From contig NZ_MEDS01000008.1 in NCBI RefSeq assembly GCF_001724135.1, positions 186,001-250,000 of the forward strand: a DNA stretch of 64,000 nucleotides, in the 5' to 3' direction. The notes beneath the pieces are model-generated. The model saw nothing but the letters and a program-made list of their open reading frames with translations. It was not told the origin of the DNA and ran no database searches. The translations under genes were made by a program, and so were the position numbers. Below, in pieces: positions 1 through 9,439 of the stretch. How positions within the stretch are numbered: the stretch's first letter is position 1; each line of letters begins with the position of its first letter. The DNA is from Comamonas sp. SCN 65-56. Its GTDB lineage: Bacteria > Pseudomonadota > Gammaproteobacteria > Burkholderiales > Burkholderiaceae_C.

Positions 1-3000
1 ATGCGCTGGCTCACCTTGAGCGCATCGCGCGCCTTGCCCTGCGTATCGCGTGCGGCGATCTCCCAGAGCAGCTCCTGCAAACGCGTCTGCCCCAGCTGTT
101 CAGGCGCGGTCACGTTCCATGCCAGCTCGCGCGCCCCGCCTGCGGGAATGTCCACGCTCTGCTGCTCCAGCGTCAACAGCGTGGCGCGTGGCGCCACCTC
201 CACCTTCATGGCCTTGTCGGTGGTGTTGCGCAGCGTGATCTGGGCGCGGAAGGCATCGCCCTCGCGCACCAGCGGCGGCAGGCCGCTGATGATCTGCAGA
301 TCCTGGGTGCTGCGGATGCTGGCCTTGCCGGTGCCGAAAAAACCCACGCCGGCATCGGCAACGGCGACGATCTCGAAGGTGGTGAGCGCGTCGTTGAGCG
401 GCACTTCGACCTGCGCGCGCCCGTTGGCATCGAGCTCCACGACCGGTTTCCACAAGAGCAGCGTATCGAGCAGTTCGCGCGTGGGCGCGTGGCCGCCGCC
501 GCCGCCGGCGGGCACGGCCTTCCTGCCGTAGTGGCGCCGCCCGACGATGTCCATCTGCGCCGTGGAGGTACTGACACCCCAGGCCCGCGTGCCCAGCATG
601 CGTTGCAGCAGATCCCAGGTGCCGTTGGGCGCCAGCTCCAGCAAGGCCTTGTCCACCGCAGCGACCGCCACCTCGGCATGTGCGGCGGGCTGGCCGTCGG
701 GCAGCTTCGCTTCTATGCTTACCCTGGCCTTGCCGCGCACCTCATAGGTGGGCTGATCGGCCTTCACCTGCACATCCATCTGGTGCGCCTTCAGGCCGAC
801 GTCGATCATGGCCGCGCCAAAGCGAAAGCTGGGTTTGGAGAGATCCACCATCGCCGTCGGCGCGATGTATTCCTTGCTGTCGACGCGAAACGCGCGCCAC
901 CACTGCCTCGGCTCCCGGAAGCCCCAGGTGAAGAAGCTGTACCACGGCACCTCGCTCAGCCGCCCGCGCAGCACCAGAGCACTCACATAGACATTGGGCG
1001 CCCAACCGCCATCGACCGTGAGCGCTATCGTCGGGTCCTTGCCATCGAGCTCCATCACCTGGCTGCGGATGATGCCCTCGCGCTCCACGCTCACCAGCGC
1101 CGTGGCGTGGCGATACGGCATGCGCACCTGCAGCCTGGCCGTCTCGCCGGGCTCGTAACGCTTTTTCTCGGGCAAGAGATCAATGCGGTCGTGGTTCTCG
1201 CCGCCAAACCAGAGTTCGCCCTCCTGCGTGATCCAGATCGAGGTCGCGGCTTTCGCCTCGTTGCCGCTCTTGTCTCGCGCGGTGGCGACCAGCTGCACCT
1301 CGCCGGCCTGCTCCAGCCTGGCATCGCACAGCACCAGGCCGCGGCTGTCACTCACACCCGTGCAGACGGTGCCCAGATCCTTGGTCTGGGTCTGGTTGTC
1401 GTAGCTGTAAAAGCCTCCTACCAGGCGCTTGCGGCTGGTCGTCGTGGTGCGTGCAATCGCCTGCACCGAGAGCGGCACACCCTTTTGCGCCGTGCCGTCG
1501 GTGGACAGCGCCAGTGCCTGGAAACGCAGCTTGCTGCCGCTCGATGCCCAGCCTTCGGTCTTGATGCCGGCCACCACCGCCGCCGGCCAGAGCGTACGCG
1601 TGCTGCGCAGCGACTGCACCTCGCCGTTGGGATCGGCGTAGCTGGCTTCCAGCACCAGTTCCATGGGCTCGCGCACGGCCGGCAAATCGGTCAACGTGAC
1701 CTGACCCTGGCCATTCTTGTCCAGCGTGAGCGCCAGCTTGTCGGCCACCACGCGGGCCGACGATGCGGCAGGCGGCGCGTCCTCATCGCCCTGCACCTGC
1801 GCGTCCGCCGCCGGCACGCCAAAGCTGAATTCACCGTAACCGTCAAACATCAGTCCCTTGTCCCGCACCATCGCCGAGACACGCACCGGCAGCTGCGCCG
1901 CCGGCGCACCTGCACCAGCGGCCCGGCTTCGGCCGGCGCAACGCTGCCGGTGAACACCGGCAGGCGGAATTCCTCCACGCGAAAGCTCGCGCCGTAAAAG
2001 CTCTGCTGGCCCTTGGGGGTTTCCAGCCGCACGTCGTATTCGCCCAGCTTGGCGGCCGCCGGCACCTGGAAGCTGCTGACCGCCGACAGCCCTCCCGTGG
2101 GGGTCTTGCGCCAGGTGAGCAGCTGCTTGAACTGCTGGCCGCTGCCCACGTGCGTGATGGTCAGCTGGGTGGGGCGCTTTTCCGGCAGCGCAAAGCCGCC
2201 CAGGGTTTCGCTGCGCAACAGGTGCTTCATCGACACCGTCTCGCCCGCGCGCACCAGGGTGCGGTCCAGCACACTGCGCGCCAGCTCATCGGGCTGGGCC
2301 TGGGTGCTGGTGGAAAAGCCAAACCGCCAGGGCTCTATCCCGGTCTGTGAATCGCTCCAGACAAAGGCCATGTCGTCCTGCGCGCGGGCGCTGACGAAGT
2401 AGGCCCGGCGCCAGTTCGGCTCCTCGCACAGCAGGGGCTCGGGCGAGAGATCCTTGAACTCGGCGATGCCGCTCTGGTCCGTCGTGCTGCTGGCCAGTTC
2501 CTGCCCCTTGCAGGTGGAAACGCGCACCGTCGCGCCCACCACCGGCTGGCCCTTGTCCAGCGTGGTCACCCAGGCCTGAGCGTTCTCGCGCCCCAGCTTG
2601 AAATGCACCGCCAGATTGGTCACCAGCGCCGTGGTGCGCACATACATGGTGCGCGTCGAGCCATAGCCCGGGTCCAGCAGCGCCTGCCCCAGCAAGGGCG
2701 ACGCGATTTCCACCACATTGAAGCCCGCAGGCAGCGGGATGCCGACCACCTCGAACGGACGCAAATCGCCGCGCTTGGCCGCTGGCAGCTCCAGTGTCGT
2801 CACGCCATCACGGCCCGCCAGCAGCGAGACGCGGCGTGCCTGCACGTACTCGTTCTCGTCAATGCCTCTGGGCTGCTCCTGGTCGCCCCCCGCCGCAGCC
2901 CGCGGTTTGATCGGGGGAGGCAGAGGGTCCCTGACCTCTTTCCCGGCCTTGCTGCGCGCAAGCCAGGTGTTTTCAAACATCTCGACGCGGTTGAGCCACC

Positions 3001-4273
3001 GTATCACCTGGGCATCCGTATCCGGCCGCAAGGTGCTGACCCTGGCTCCCGGCTGCGCCACCGGCTGCAGGTTCTGCACCTGAAGGCTTTGCTCCACGCG
3101 GCGCAGCGTCACCGGCAGCAGCGCCGGCCCGTCCGGGCCCTCCGCATACCGCTCGATGATGCCGAAGGGCGCGGCAGCAAACTTGGCCAGCGGCGGCAGT
3201 GGTCCGGTGGCCAGCTTGAGCGGAAAACTCTGCGCATTGGCCAGCTCCCGGCCGGAGGCATCGGCAAACTGCGCAGGCAACTCCAGCTGGTACGCCGTTT
3301 CCGGCGGGAACGGGCCGGCGAACGCGATGGCATCGACCAGATCGTCGCCCGCCTGGCCCTGCTGCGCATCCTGCAGCGGCGAGAGCGCCTGCCCGCTCGC
3401 GCCCTTGAGCCGAATCGCCAACGCCAGCTTGCGCGGCACCGGCGCGGAAAAAGACAGTGACATCGGCCGTATCGGCAGGCAGGCGGACTGGGCGTTCTCG
3501 CGCTCGCAGGAAAAATCGGCCGTGAAGGCCTCGCGCACCCGGTAGTCGATGCGCTGCGCCTGGTGCGTCGCAACACCGTTTGGCGTCGCCAGCCCCGCAT
3601 CCAGCACCAGCTGCAGCTTGCCCCCGGCACTGGCGCGGCGCGCACAGGCCAGCGTCAGGTAGCGCTGCGGCTCCTTGGCGGCGGCTTCCTGCAGGCGCTT
3701 GGCCTTGAGCAGCATCTCGCGCTCGGCGCCCTCGACGGCGCGCACCGGCACGCGCTCACCCAGCCCTTCGATGTCACACCACACATGTTCGCTCACGCTC
3801 TGCGGGCTGGCCTCGCCGCTCAGCTGCACGATGAAGGCCTGCGCCTCTTCGATGGTGTTGTAACTGCCGGGCCAGACGCGCTGCAACTGCGGACCGCCAG
3901 TACTGAAATGATAGCTTTTAGCGCTTTTCAGATCTTCGCCAGAGGCCGATTTGAATGATTTTTCCGGCACCACTTCGCAGCGTACGCCGGGCGGCAGGTC
4001 GGCAGCAAAGTCAAACACCCACTGCCGGTCACTGAGCCAACGGCCCTGCCCGCGCGAGGCATCCGCATCGCTGCAACGCACGGCAAACGGCGCGGTGGCC
4101 TTGGCATCGCCAAACCGCACGGCAGCGGCATCCAACTTGACCACCACCTGCCGCACCCGTGACACCTCGCCCTGGGGCGATACCGCGCTCACGCCCAAGG
4201 CGCTGGCCGCAACGCTCCACAGGCCTGCTACCACCGCCAGCACAGACCATGCAACCGATTGTTTCCGTCGCAT
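1..4273 (-). pseudogene. alpha-2-macroglobulin family protein (YfhM-like), frame broken, 3' end outside window
   Basis: Large periplasmic bacterial alpha-2-macroglobulin homologue, a family thought to trap proteases and to work beside penicillin-binding protein 1C. The start ATG follows GGGAGG at good spacing and begins a Sec-type signal peptide (MRRKQSVAWSVLAVVAG.., cleavage likely after ASA) without a lipobox Cys. The first ~786 residues carry the N-terminal MG-like domains (for example VEEFRLPVFTGSV). Near 1901-1915 the frame shifts by net -1: QLPVRVSAMVRDKG and the A2M-domain block (TFEIVAVADAGVGFFGTG) continue in another frame to the window edge. From memory of homologues a ~15-residue segment also seems missing at the junction, suggesting a small deletion. 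The thioester region would lie left of the window. The family call is firm; whether the gene is really dead is not. Confidence 0.85.
3906..3953. repeat. dispersed palindromic repeat inside the A2M gene
   Basis: The segment reads ATAGCTTTTAGCGCTTTTC..GCCAGAGGCCGATTT and matches the copies at 9385, 36423 and 52537 in its ATAGCT / GCGCTT / GAGGCC blocks. It is translated in frame within the A2M protein as the stretch around KSASGEDLKSAKSYHF, so the repeat seems to have been accepted as coding sequence. Boundaries are approximate. Confidence 0.6.
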
Positions 4274-4379
4274 AAAACCTCCCTCGACGCCTTTTTGTGA
4301 ACATAAACTGTACTGCCTGAGAGCAGCATTCCCGCCACCCATTGGAAATGCGCCACCCCAGACCTCGAAGACCTGCACC

Positions 4380-7300
4380 ATGCCACCACGCTTTAACGTC
4401 CAGTTCGGTCAGAGCCTGTGCGACATGCTTCAGGCAGAACTGGCGCTGGTCTGCAATTTCATGGACCACGAGGGGCGCATCCTCGCCTCGGGCGATCCGG
4501 CACGCATAGGGCGCATACACCCGGTGGCCGCCCGCATCATGCGCGGCGAGATGGATGAATGCAGCGTAAGCCGCGAAGAAGCCGCCAGCTCCGGCGTGGT
4601 GCGCGAAGGGGTGCTCACCGCCATCGACCTCGATGGCCAGCGCCTCACCTGCTTCACCATCGCCGGGCCATTGCCCGTGGTGCGGCCGCTGGCGCACGTC
4701 GTGCGCTTTTGCGTCACCTCGCTTCTGCAGATCGTCGGCGGTGAGGCATCCTCGCTGCACGCACCCCTGGCGCCCGTCGCCAACTTCAATGAATTGCTGC
4801 AGCACGCCAGCACGGCGGTGCGCTTCAGCGTCGCACGGCTGCACCAGACGCTGGAGCACATCACCGAGGGCGTGACGCTGTTTGACGAGCAGCTGCGCCT
4901 GGTGGTCTGGAACCGGCGCTTTCTCGAAGTGATGGACTGGCTGCAGGAGCCCGAACCCCGCGGGCAGACGCTGGAAGCCATGATCACGCGCTACCTGGTG
5001 CTGCAAGGCATGCAGGACGTGCCGCAGCTCGCCGAGCATGTGCATGAACGCATGCAGCGTCTGCGCGCCGGCCGAAGCAACGACTTCCAGTTCCGCACGC
5101 TCCAGGGCAAGTGCATCGCGATCGCCGACCGCGCGCTGCCCGGCGGCGGCGTGGTCTCCACCTACACCGACGTAACCGAGCGCCAGCAGCTGCTGGATGC
5201 GCTGCGCAATGCACGCGACGACGCCGAGCTGCTGGTGCAGGAACGCACGCGCACCCTCGATACGCTGGTGCAGCTCTCCACCGACTGGTTCTGGGAGCAG
5301 GATGCCGAGCACCGCTTCACGCGCACCTTTGGCAACGTGCTCGACAAGCTGCATGTCCCGCCCGAGTATTTCGTTGGCAAGCGCCGCTGGGACAGCCCCA
5401 TGCTGGGCGTGAGCGACGCGCAGCGCGCCGAGCACATCGCGCTGCACGAGCGGCGCGAGCCCTTTCGCCAGTTCGAGTACGGCCTGGCCATGCGCAATGG
5501 CGAGGTGCGCTACCTGTCGGTCAGCGGCGCGCCGCGCTTTGATGTCCACGGCGTCTTTCTGGGCTACCACGGCACGGGCAACGACATCACCGAGCGCATG
5601 CACAACCAGCGCCTGCTGCAGGAGCACAGCCACGCGCTGCAGCAGGCCAATGCCGAGATGGAGCGGCAGGTAGCCGAACGCACGGCGCAGCTGCGCCAGC
5701 AGCTGAGCTTCATGCACCAGCTGCTAGACGCCATCCCCACACCCATCTTCTACAAGGACACCGCGGAGCGTTACCTGGGCGGCAACCGCGCCTTCGAGCA
5801 GGTGCTGGGCAAGCCGGTGCAGGATTTCGTTGGCAAGACGCTGCGCCAGGTCCGGCCCGACTTCCTCATCCGCCATACCGAAGAGGCCGGCCGTCAGCTG
5901 CTGCGCGAGATCGGGCAGACAAGCTTCGAAGAGCCGGTGGAGTATGGCGACGGCTCGGTGCACGAGATGCAGCTTCACAAGGCCAGCTTCATCGATCTCT
6001 CGGGCCGTATCGGAGGCGTCGTCGGCGTGATGTTCGACATCACCGCGCGCAAACGCATGGAAGAAGACCTGCGCCAGGCAGCCGCCTTTTTTGACAACAG
6101 CATCGAAGGCATCATGGTCACCGGACTGGACGGCCGAGTGCTCAACGTCAACCCGATGTTCACGCGCATCACCGGCTACACGCGCGCGCAGGCGATCGGT
6201 CAGCACGTGCGCATTTTCAAGTCCGGGCGCCATGCCGACAGCTACTTCAAGGCGGTGCGCGAGGCCGTCGCACGCGAAGGCAACTGGCAGGGTGAGGTCT
6301 GGAACAAGCGCAAGAACGGCGAAATCTATCCGCAATGGCTGTCGGTCTCTGAAGTGCGTGATGCGCAGGGCGCGGTGGTGCACCACGTGGCCTCGTTCTC
6401 CGACATGAGCCAGCAAAAGGACGCCGAGGAACGGCTCGAGCAACTCGCCTACACCGATCTGCTCACGCGCCTGCCCAACCGCCGCCGACTGCTCGATCGC
6501 TTGGGTCATGCGCTGGCGCTGGGCGAGCGCAACCCCCAGCACGGCGCGCTCCTGATCATCGACATCGACGAATTCAAGAGTCTGAATGACACCCGTGGGC
6601 ACGAAGCTGGCGACCGCCTGCTGCAGCAGGCGGCGCATCGGCTGACCTCGCTCATCAGCGAGGGCGACACCCTGGCGCGCCTGGGCGGCGACGAATTTGC
6701 AGTGCTGATGGAAGGCCTGGGCACCGACGCGTCGGTGGCCGTGGCGCAGGTGCAAACCCAGGCCGAGAGGCTGCTGCAGGCCCTCGATGCCCCCTATGCG
6801 CTGAGCACAGGCGAGCACCACCACAGTGCCAGCATTGGCATCGCGGTGTTCGATCAGGGCCATTGCGACCGCGCGCAACTGCTGCAGCAGGCAGAGATGG
6901 CGATGTACCGCGCCAAGGCGTCGGGGCGCAACACGCTGAGCTTCTTCGACCCCGAGATGCAAGCGGCGCTGGGACGACGCATCGCACTGGAGCAGGCGCT
7001 GCGCAGCGCCTTGCAGGCACGACAGTTCGAGCTGCACTATCAGCCGCAGGTGAACGACGCAGGCGCGGTCATTGGCGCCGAGGCCCTGGTGCGCTGGCGC
7101 ACCAGCGATGGCACCATGGTGCCACCGGGCGAATTCATCGGCCTGGCTGAAAGAACCGGCCTGATCCTGCCGCTGGGCCGCTGGGTGCTTGACACCGCCT
7201 GCCACCAGCTCGTTGCCTGGGCGCTTGATCCCGCGCGCGCGCACCTGAGCATCGCGGTCAACGTGAGCGCGCGCCAGTTCCACCACCCGGATTTTGTTGA

Positions 7301-7751
7301 GCAGGTGCTGCAGGCGCTGTCGGACAGCGGTGCCCCGGCGCAGCGCCTCAAACTGGAGCTGACCGAGAGCCTGCTGATCGAAGACATCGAGTCCGTCATC
7401 ACCAAGATGCAGACGCTCAAGGAGCACGGCGTCGGTTTTTCGCTCGACGATTTCGGCACCGGCTATTCGTCGCTCTCCTACCTGAAGCGCCTGCCGCTCG
7501 ATCAGCTCAAGATCGACCAAAGCTTCGTGCGCGACGTGCTGCTGGATGCCAACGACGCGGCGATCGCCCGCACGGTCGTGGCACTGGCCGACAGCCTGGG
7601 CCTGCAGGTGATCGCCGAAGGCGTGGAAACGGCCGAGCAGCGCGATTTTCTGCGCGCCAGCGGCTGCCATGCCTACCAAGGCTACTTTTTCAGTCGGCCG
7701 GTGTCGATCGATGCCTTCGAAGCCTGGATGACGGCACGCTCCACGCGCTGA
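4380..7751 (+). CDS. sugar-diacid-recognition / multi-PAS / GGDEF-EAL signalling protein
   Basis: Predicted soluble c-di-GMP enzyme of 1123 residues. Residues ~4-120 resemble the CdaR-type sugar diacid recognition domain (LCDMLQAELALVCNF, GPLPVVRPLAHVVRF). PAS-like modules follow at ~150-270, ~295-420, ~445-560 and ~565-690, then GGDEF (RLGGDEFAVL near 769) and EAL (EALVRW near 901, DDFGTGYSSLSYLKRL, IAEGVETAEQ). Both catalytic motifs look intact. The position of the inhibitory RxxD site reads SEGD, so product inhibition is probably lost. No membrane segment is seen. The start is the ATG 106 bp from the divergent A2M gene; an upstream in-frame extension would run into the opposite gene and is rejected. 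The net direction of c-di-GMP turnover cannot be told from sequence. Confidence 0.88.
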   Translation: MPPRFNVQFGQSLCDMLQAELALVCNFMDHEGRILASGDPARIGRIHPVAARIMRGEMDECSVSREEAASSGVVREGVLTAIDLDGQRLTCFTIAGPLPVVRPLAHVVRFCVTSLLQIVGGEASSLHAPLAPVANFNELLQHASTAVRFSVARLHQTLEHITEGVTLFDEQLRLVVWNRRFLEVMDWLQEPEPRGQTLEAMITRYLVLQGMQDVPQLAEHVHERMQRLRAGRSNDFQFRTLQGKCIAIADRALPGGGVVSTYTDVTERQQLLDALRNARDDAELLVQERTRTLDTLVQLSTDWFWEQDAEHRFTRTFGNVLDKLHVPPEYFVGKRRWDSPMLGVSDAQRAEHIALHERREPFRQFEYGLAMRNGEVRYLSVSGAPRFDVHGVFLGYHGTGNDITERMHNQRLLQEHSHALQQANAEMERQVAERTAQLRQQLSFMHQLLDAIPTPIFYKDTAERYLGGNRAFEQVLGKPVQDFVGKTLRQVRPDFLIRHTEEAGRQLLREIGQTSFEEPVEYGDGSVHEMQLHKASFIDLSGRIGGVVGVMFDITARKRMEEDLRQAAAFFDNSIEGIMVTGLDGRVLNVNPMFTRITGYTRAQAIGQHVRIFKSGRHADSYFKAVREAVAREGNWQGEVWNKRKNGEIYPQWLSVSEVRDAQGAVVHHVASFSDMSQQKDAEERLEQLAYTDLLTRLPNRRRLLDRLGHALALGERNPQHGALLIIDIDEFKSLNDTRGHEAGDRLLQQAAHRLTSLISEGDTLARLGGDEFAVLMEGLGTDASVAVAQVQTQAERLLQALDAPYALSTGEHHHSASIGIAVFDQGHCDRAQLLQQAEMAMYRAKASGRNTLSFFDPEMQAALGRRIALEQALRSALQARQFELHYQPQVNDAGAVIGAEALVRWRTSDGTMVPPGEFIGLAERTGLILPLGRWVLDTACHQLVAWALDPARAHLSIAVNVSARQFHHPDFVEQVLQALSDSGAPAQRLKLELTESLLIEDIESVITKMQTLKEHGVGFSLDDFGTGYSSLSYLKRLPLDQLKIDQSFVRDVLLDANDAAIARTVVALADSLGLQVIAEGVETAEQRDFLRASGCHAYQGYFFSRPVSIDAFEAWMTARSTR

Positions 7752-7804
7752 ACCTGCGTTGCGGCAGTGCCCCTGGGGCATCCAGACGCTACTGGTTAAC
7801 CCGG

Positions 7805-7833
7805 TTGTTTGTAACAGCGCGCCCGCGTAGCAT
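7805..7833 (+). promoter_or_regulatory. putative sigma70 promoter for the Nramp-like transporter
   Basis: TTGTTT and TAGCAT are separated by exactly 17 bp, about 100 bp before the transporter start. The implied ~95-nt leader contains a GCCGTG..CACGGC hairpin at 7879-7898. Prediction from sequence only. Confidence 0.4.
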
Positions 7834-7936
7834 GGCCACAGGCGGTCGAGTTACCAGATGTACCCAAGCGCCATGCTGCCGTGGCCTGCCGCACGGCCTT
7901 CGTTGTAAACCCTGTTTCTTACGAGAGGTATTGCAC

Positions 7937-9382
7937 ATGGCCCCATCCGAATCCCGCGTTGCACCCGAGATCCGCAGCGACAACCTGCCGGCCGTCACAT
8001 ACAAGGACTTGCCCGAGCCGCTGCCGATGAAGAAGGTGATAGGCGCGAGCGTCATCCTGCTGGCCGGCTCGGTCGGATCGGGCGAATTCGTGCTCTGGCC
8101 CTACATGGCAACGCAGACCGGTTTGGCGCTGGTCTGGCTCGCCACGATCGGCGTGCTGACGCAGTATTTCCTCAACATGGAGATAGAGCGCTACACCATG
8201 GCCACGGGCGAGACCGCGGTCACGGGTTTCACCCGCCTGTGGAAGCACTGGAGCTGGCTGTTCATCATCATGGCCGTCGTGCCGTGGATGTGGCCAGGCT
8301 GGGCATCGGGCAGTTCAACCGCGCTGACCTATGCCTTCGGGCTGTCGGCCGACAAGGTGCTGCCCATCACCATCGCCTCGCTGGTGCTGATCGCGATCGT
8401 GCTCACGGTCTCGCCCGTGGTCTACAAGACGGTCGAGAAGATCCAGACGCTGCTGGTGGCGCTGATCGTGCTCTTCATGCTCTACATGCTGTTCGGCCTG
8501 CTGAACGGGCAATCATGGTCGGCACTGTTTGGCGGCTTCACCGCCGAGGTGCCCAAGATCCCCGAGGCCGTAGGCAAGATCCCGGTGGCGCTGCTGCTGG
8601 GCGCGATCGCATTTGCCGGCGCCGGCGGCGTGATGAATCTGGCGCAGTCGAACTGGATCCGCGACAAGGGCATGGGCATGGGCGCACACCTGCCCAAGAT
8701 CGTCTCGCCGATCACGGGCGAGGAAACCACCTCGGGCGCGATCGGCTATTTTTTCCCGCAGAACGAAGAGAACCTGCGCCGCTGGCGCGGCTGGTGGCGT
8801 GTGGCCGACCGCGAACAATTCATCACTTTTTTTGTCCTCGGGCTGCTGGCCATCCTGCTCTTCATGGCGCTGGCCTACACCTATGTCGGCGTGGGCAGCA
8901 GTGCCAAGAATTTCGACTTCGTGCGCCTGCTGGGTGAAAACCTCAATGCCAAGGCAGGTGGCTGGGCCGGCCACGCCTACTGGTTCACCGGGGTGGTGGT
9001 GTTGCTCTCGACCAACCTGGCGGTGATCGACATGATCGGGCGCATCGTTGCCGACATCTGCAAGACCAACTGGCTGCGCGACAGCAAGACCTGGAGCGAG
9101 AGCCGGCTGTACTTCCTGGTGGTGTGGCTGATGGTCATCTTCGGCTCGACCATCCTGCTCTCGGGCGTGAGCCAGCCGCTGCTGCTGCTCGTGATCGCCT
9201 CTTCGCTCAACGGCCTGGTGATGTTCGTCTACTCGGTGCTGCTGATTCAGCTCAACCGCGGCATGCTGCCGCGCGCGATCGGTCTCAAGGGCGTGCGCTA
9301 CGCCGCGATCTGGTGGGCCGTGGTGTTCTACGGCGGTTTCTCGATCTACCTGCTGATCGACCAGTTCGGCAAATTGTTCTAA
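7937..9382 (+). CDS. Nramp-related divalent metal transporter (divergent)
   Basis: Multi-spanning inner-membrane protein of 481 residues with the overall Nramp/SLC11 pattern. The TM1 region reads AGSVGSGEFVLWPYM where classical Nramps have DPGN, and the TM6 region (AIAFAGAGGVMNLAQSNW) lacks the MPH motif, so it belongs to a divergent Nramp-related branch whose substrate is uncertain (Mn2+, Fe2+ or Mg2+ are possibilities). The start ATG follows GAGAGGT; a longer upstream frame exists but its first ~44 codons look non-coding. It stands alone between the GGDEF/EAL gene and convergent argH. A palindromic repeat directly follows the stop codon and may act as a 3' hairpin. Confidence 0.75.
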   Translation: MAPSESRVAPEIRSDNLPAVTYKDLPEPLPMKKVIGASVILLAGSVGSGEFVLWPYMATQTGLALVWLATIGVLTQYFLNMEIERYTMATGETAVTGFTRLWKHWSWLFIIMAVVPWMWPGWASGSSTALTYAFGLSADKVLPITIASLVLIAIVLTVSPVVYKTVEKIQTLLVALIVLFMLYMLFGLLNGQSWSALFGGFTAEVPKIPEAVGKIPVALLLGAIAFAGAGGVMNLAQSNWIRDKGMGMGAHLPKIVSPITGEETTSGAIGYFFPQNEENLRRWRGWWRVADREQFITFFVLGLLAILLFMALAYTYVGVGSSAKNFDFVRLLGENLNAKAGGWAGHAYWFTGVVVLLSTNLAVIDMIGRIVADICKTNWLRDSKTWSESRLYFLVVWLMVIFGSTILLSGVSQPLLLLVIASSLNGLVMFVYSVLLIQLNRGMLPRAIGLKGVRYAAIWWAVVFYGGFSIYLLIDQFGKLF

Positions 9383-9384
9383 TG

Positions 9385-9439
9385 AAATGTGGCTCCAGCG
9401 CTTGATGGGCATGCGCTGGCAGCTATCAAATCAGATTTT
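9385..9439. repeat. dispersed palindromic repeat between convergent genes
   Basis: CCAGCGCTTGATGGGCATGC is the arm and loop of a CCAGCGC..GCGCTGG hairpin flanked by AGCTATCAAAT. It is the same family as the copies at 36423 and 52537. It fills the gap between the transporter and argH, and its right edge supplies the argH stop codon. It could form a bidirectional 3' hairpin. Confidence 0.7.

Noticed and set aside
1901-1915. Programmed -1 frameshifting in the A2M gene
   Set aside because: No slippery heptamer of the X XXY YYZ type at the junction; the same was true at the urea transporter and cyclase junctions.
489-1997. Open frame of 502 codons on the plus strand at the left edge
   Set aside because: Antisense to the A2M gene's second frame, which shows family motifs.
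5724-7781. Very long open frame (685 codons) opposite the GGDEF/EAL gene
   Set aside because: High-GC shadow: no recognisable domain, and the opposite strand encodes clear catalytic motifs.
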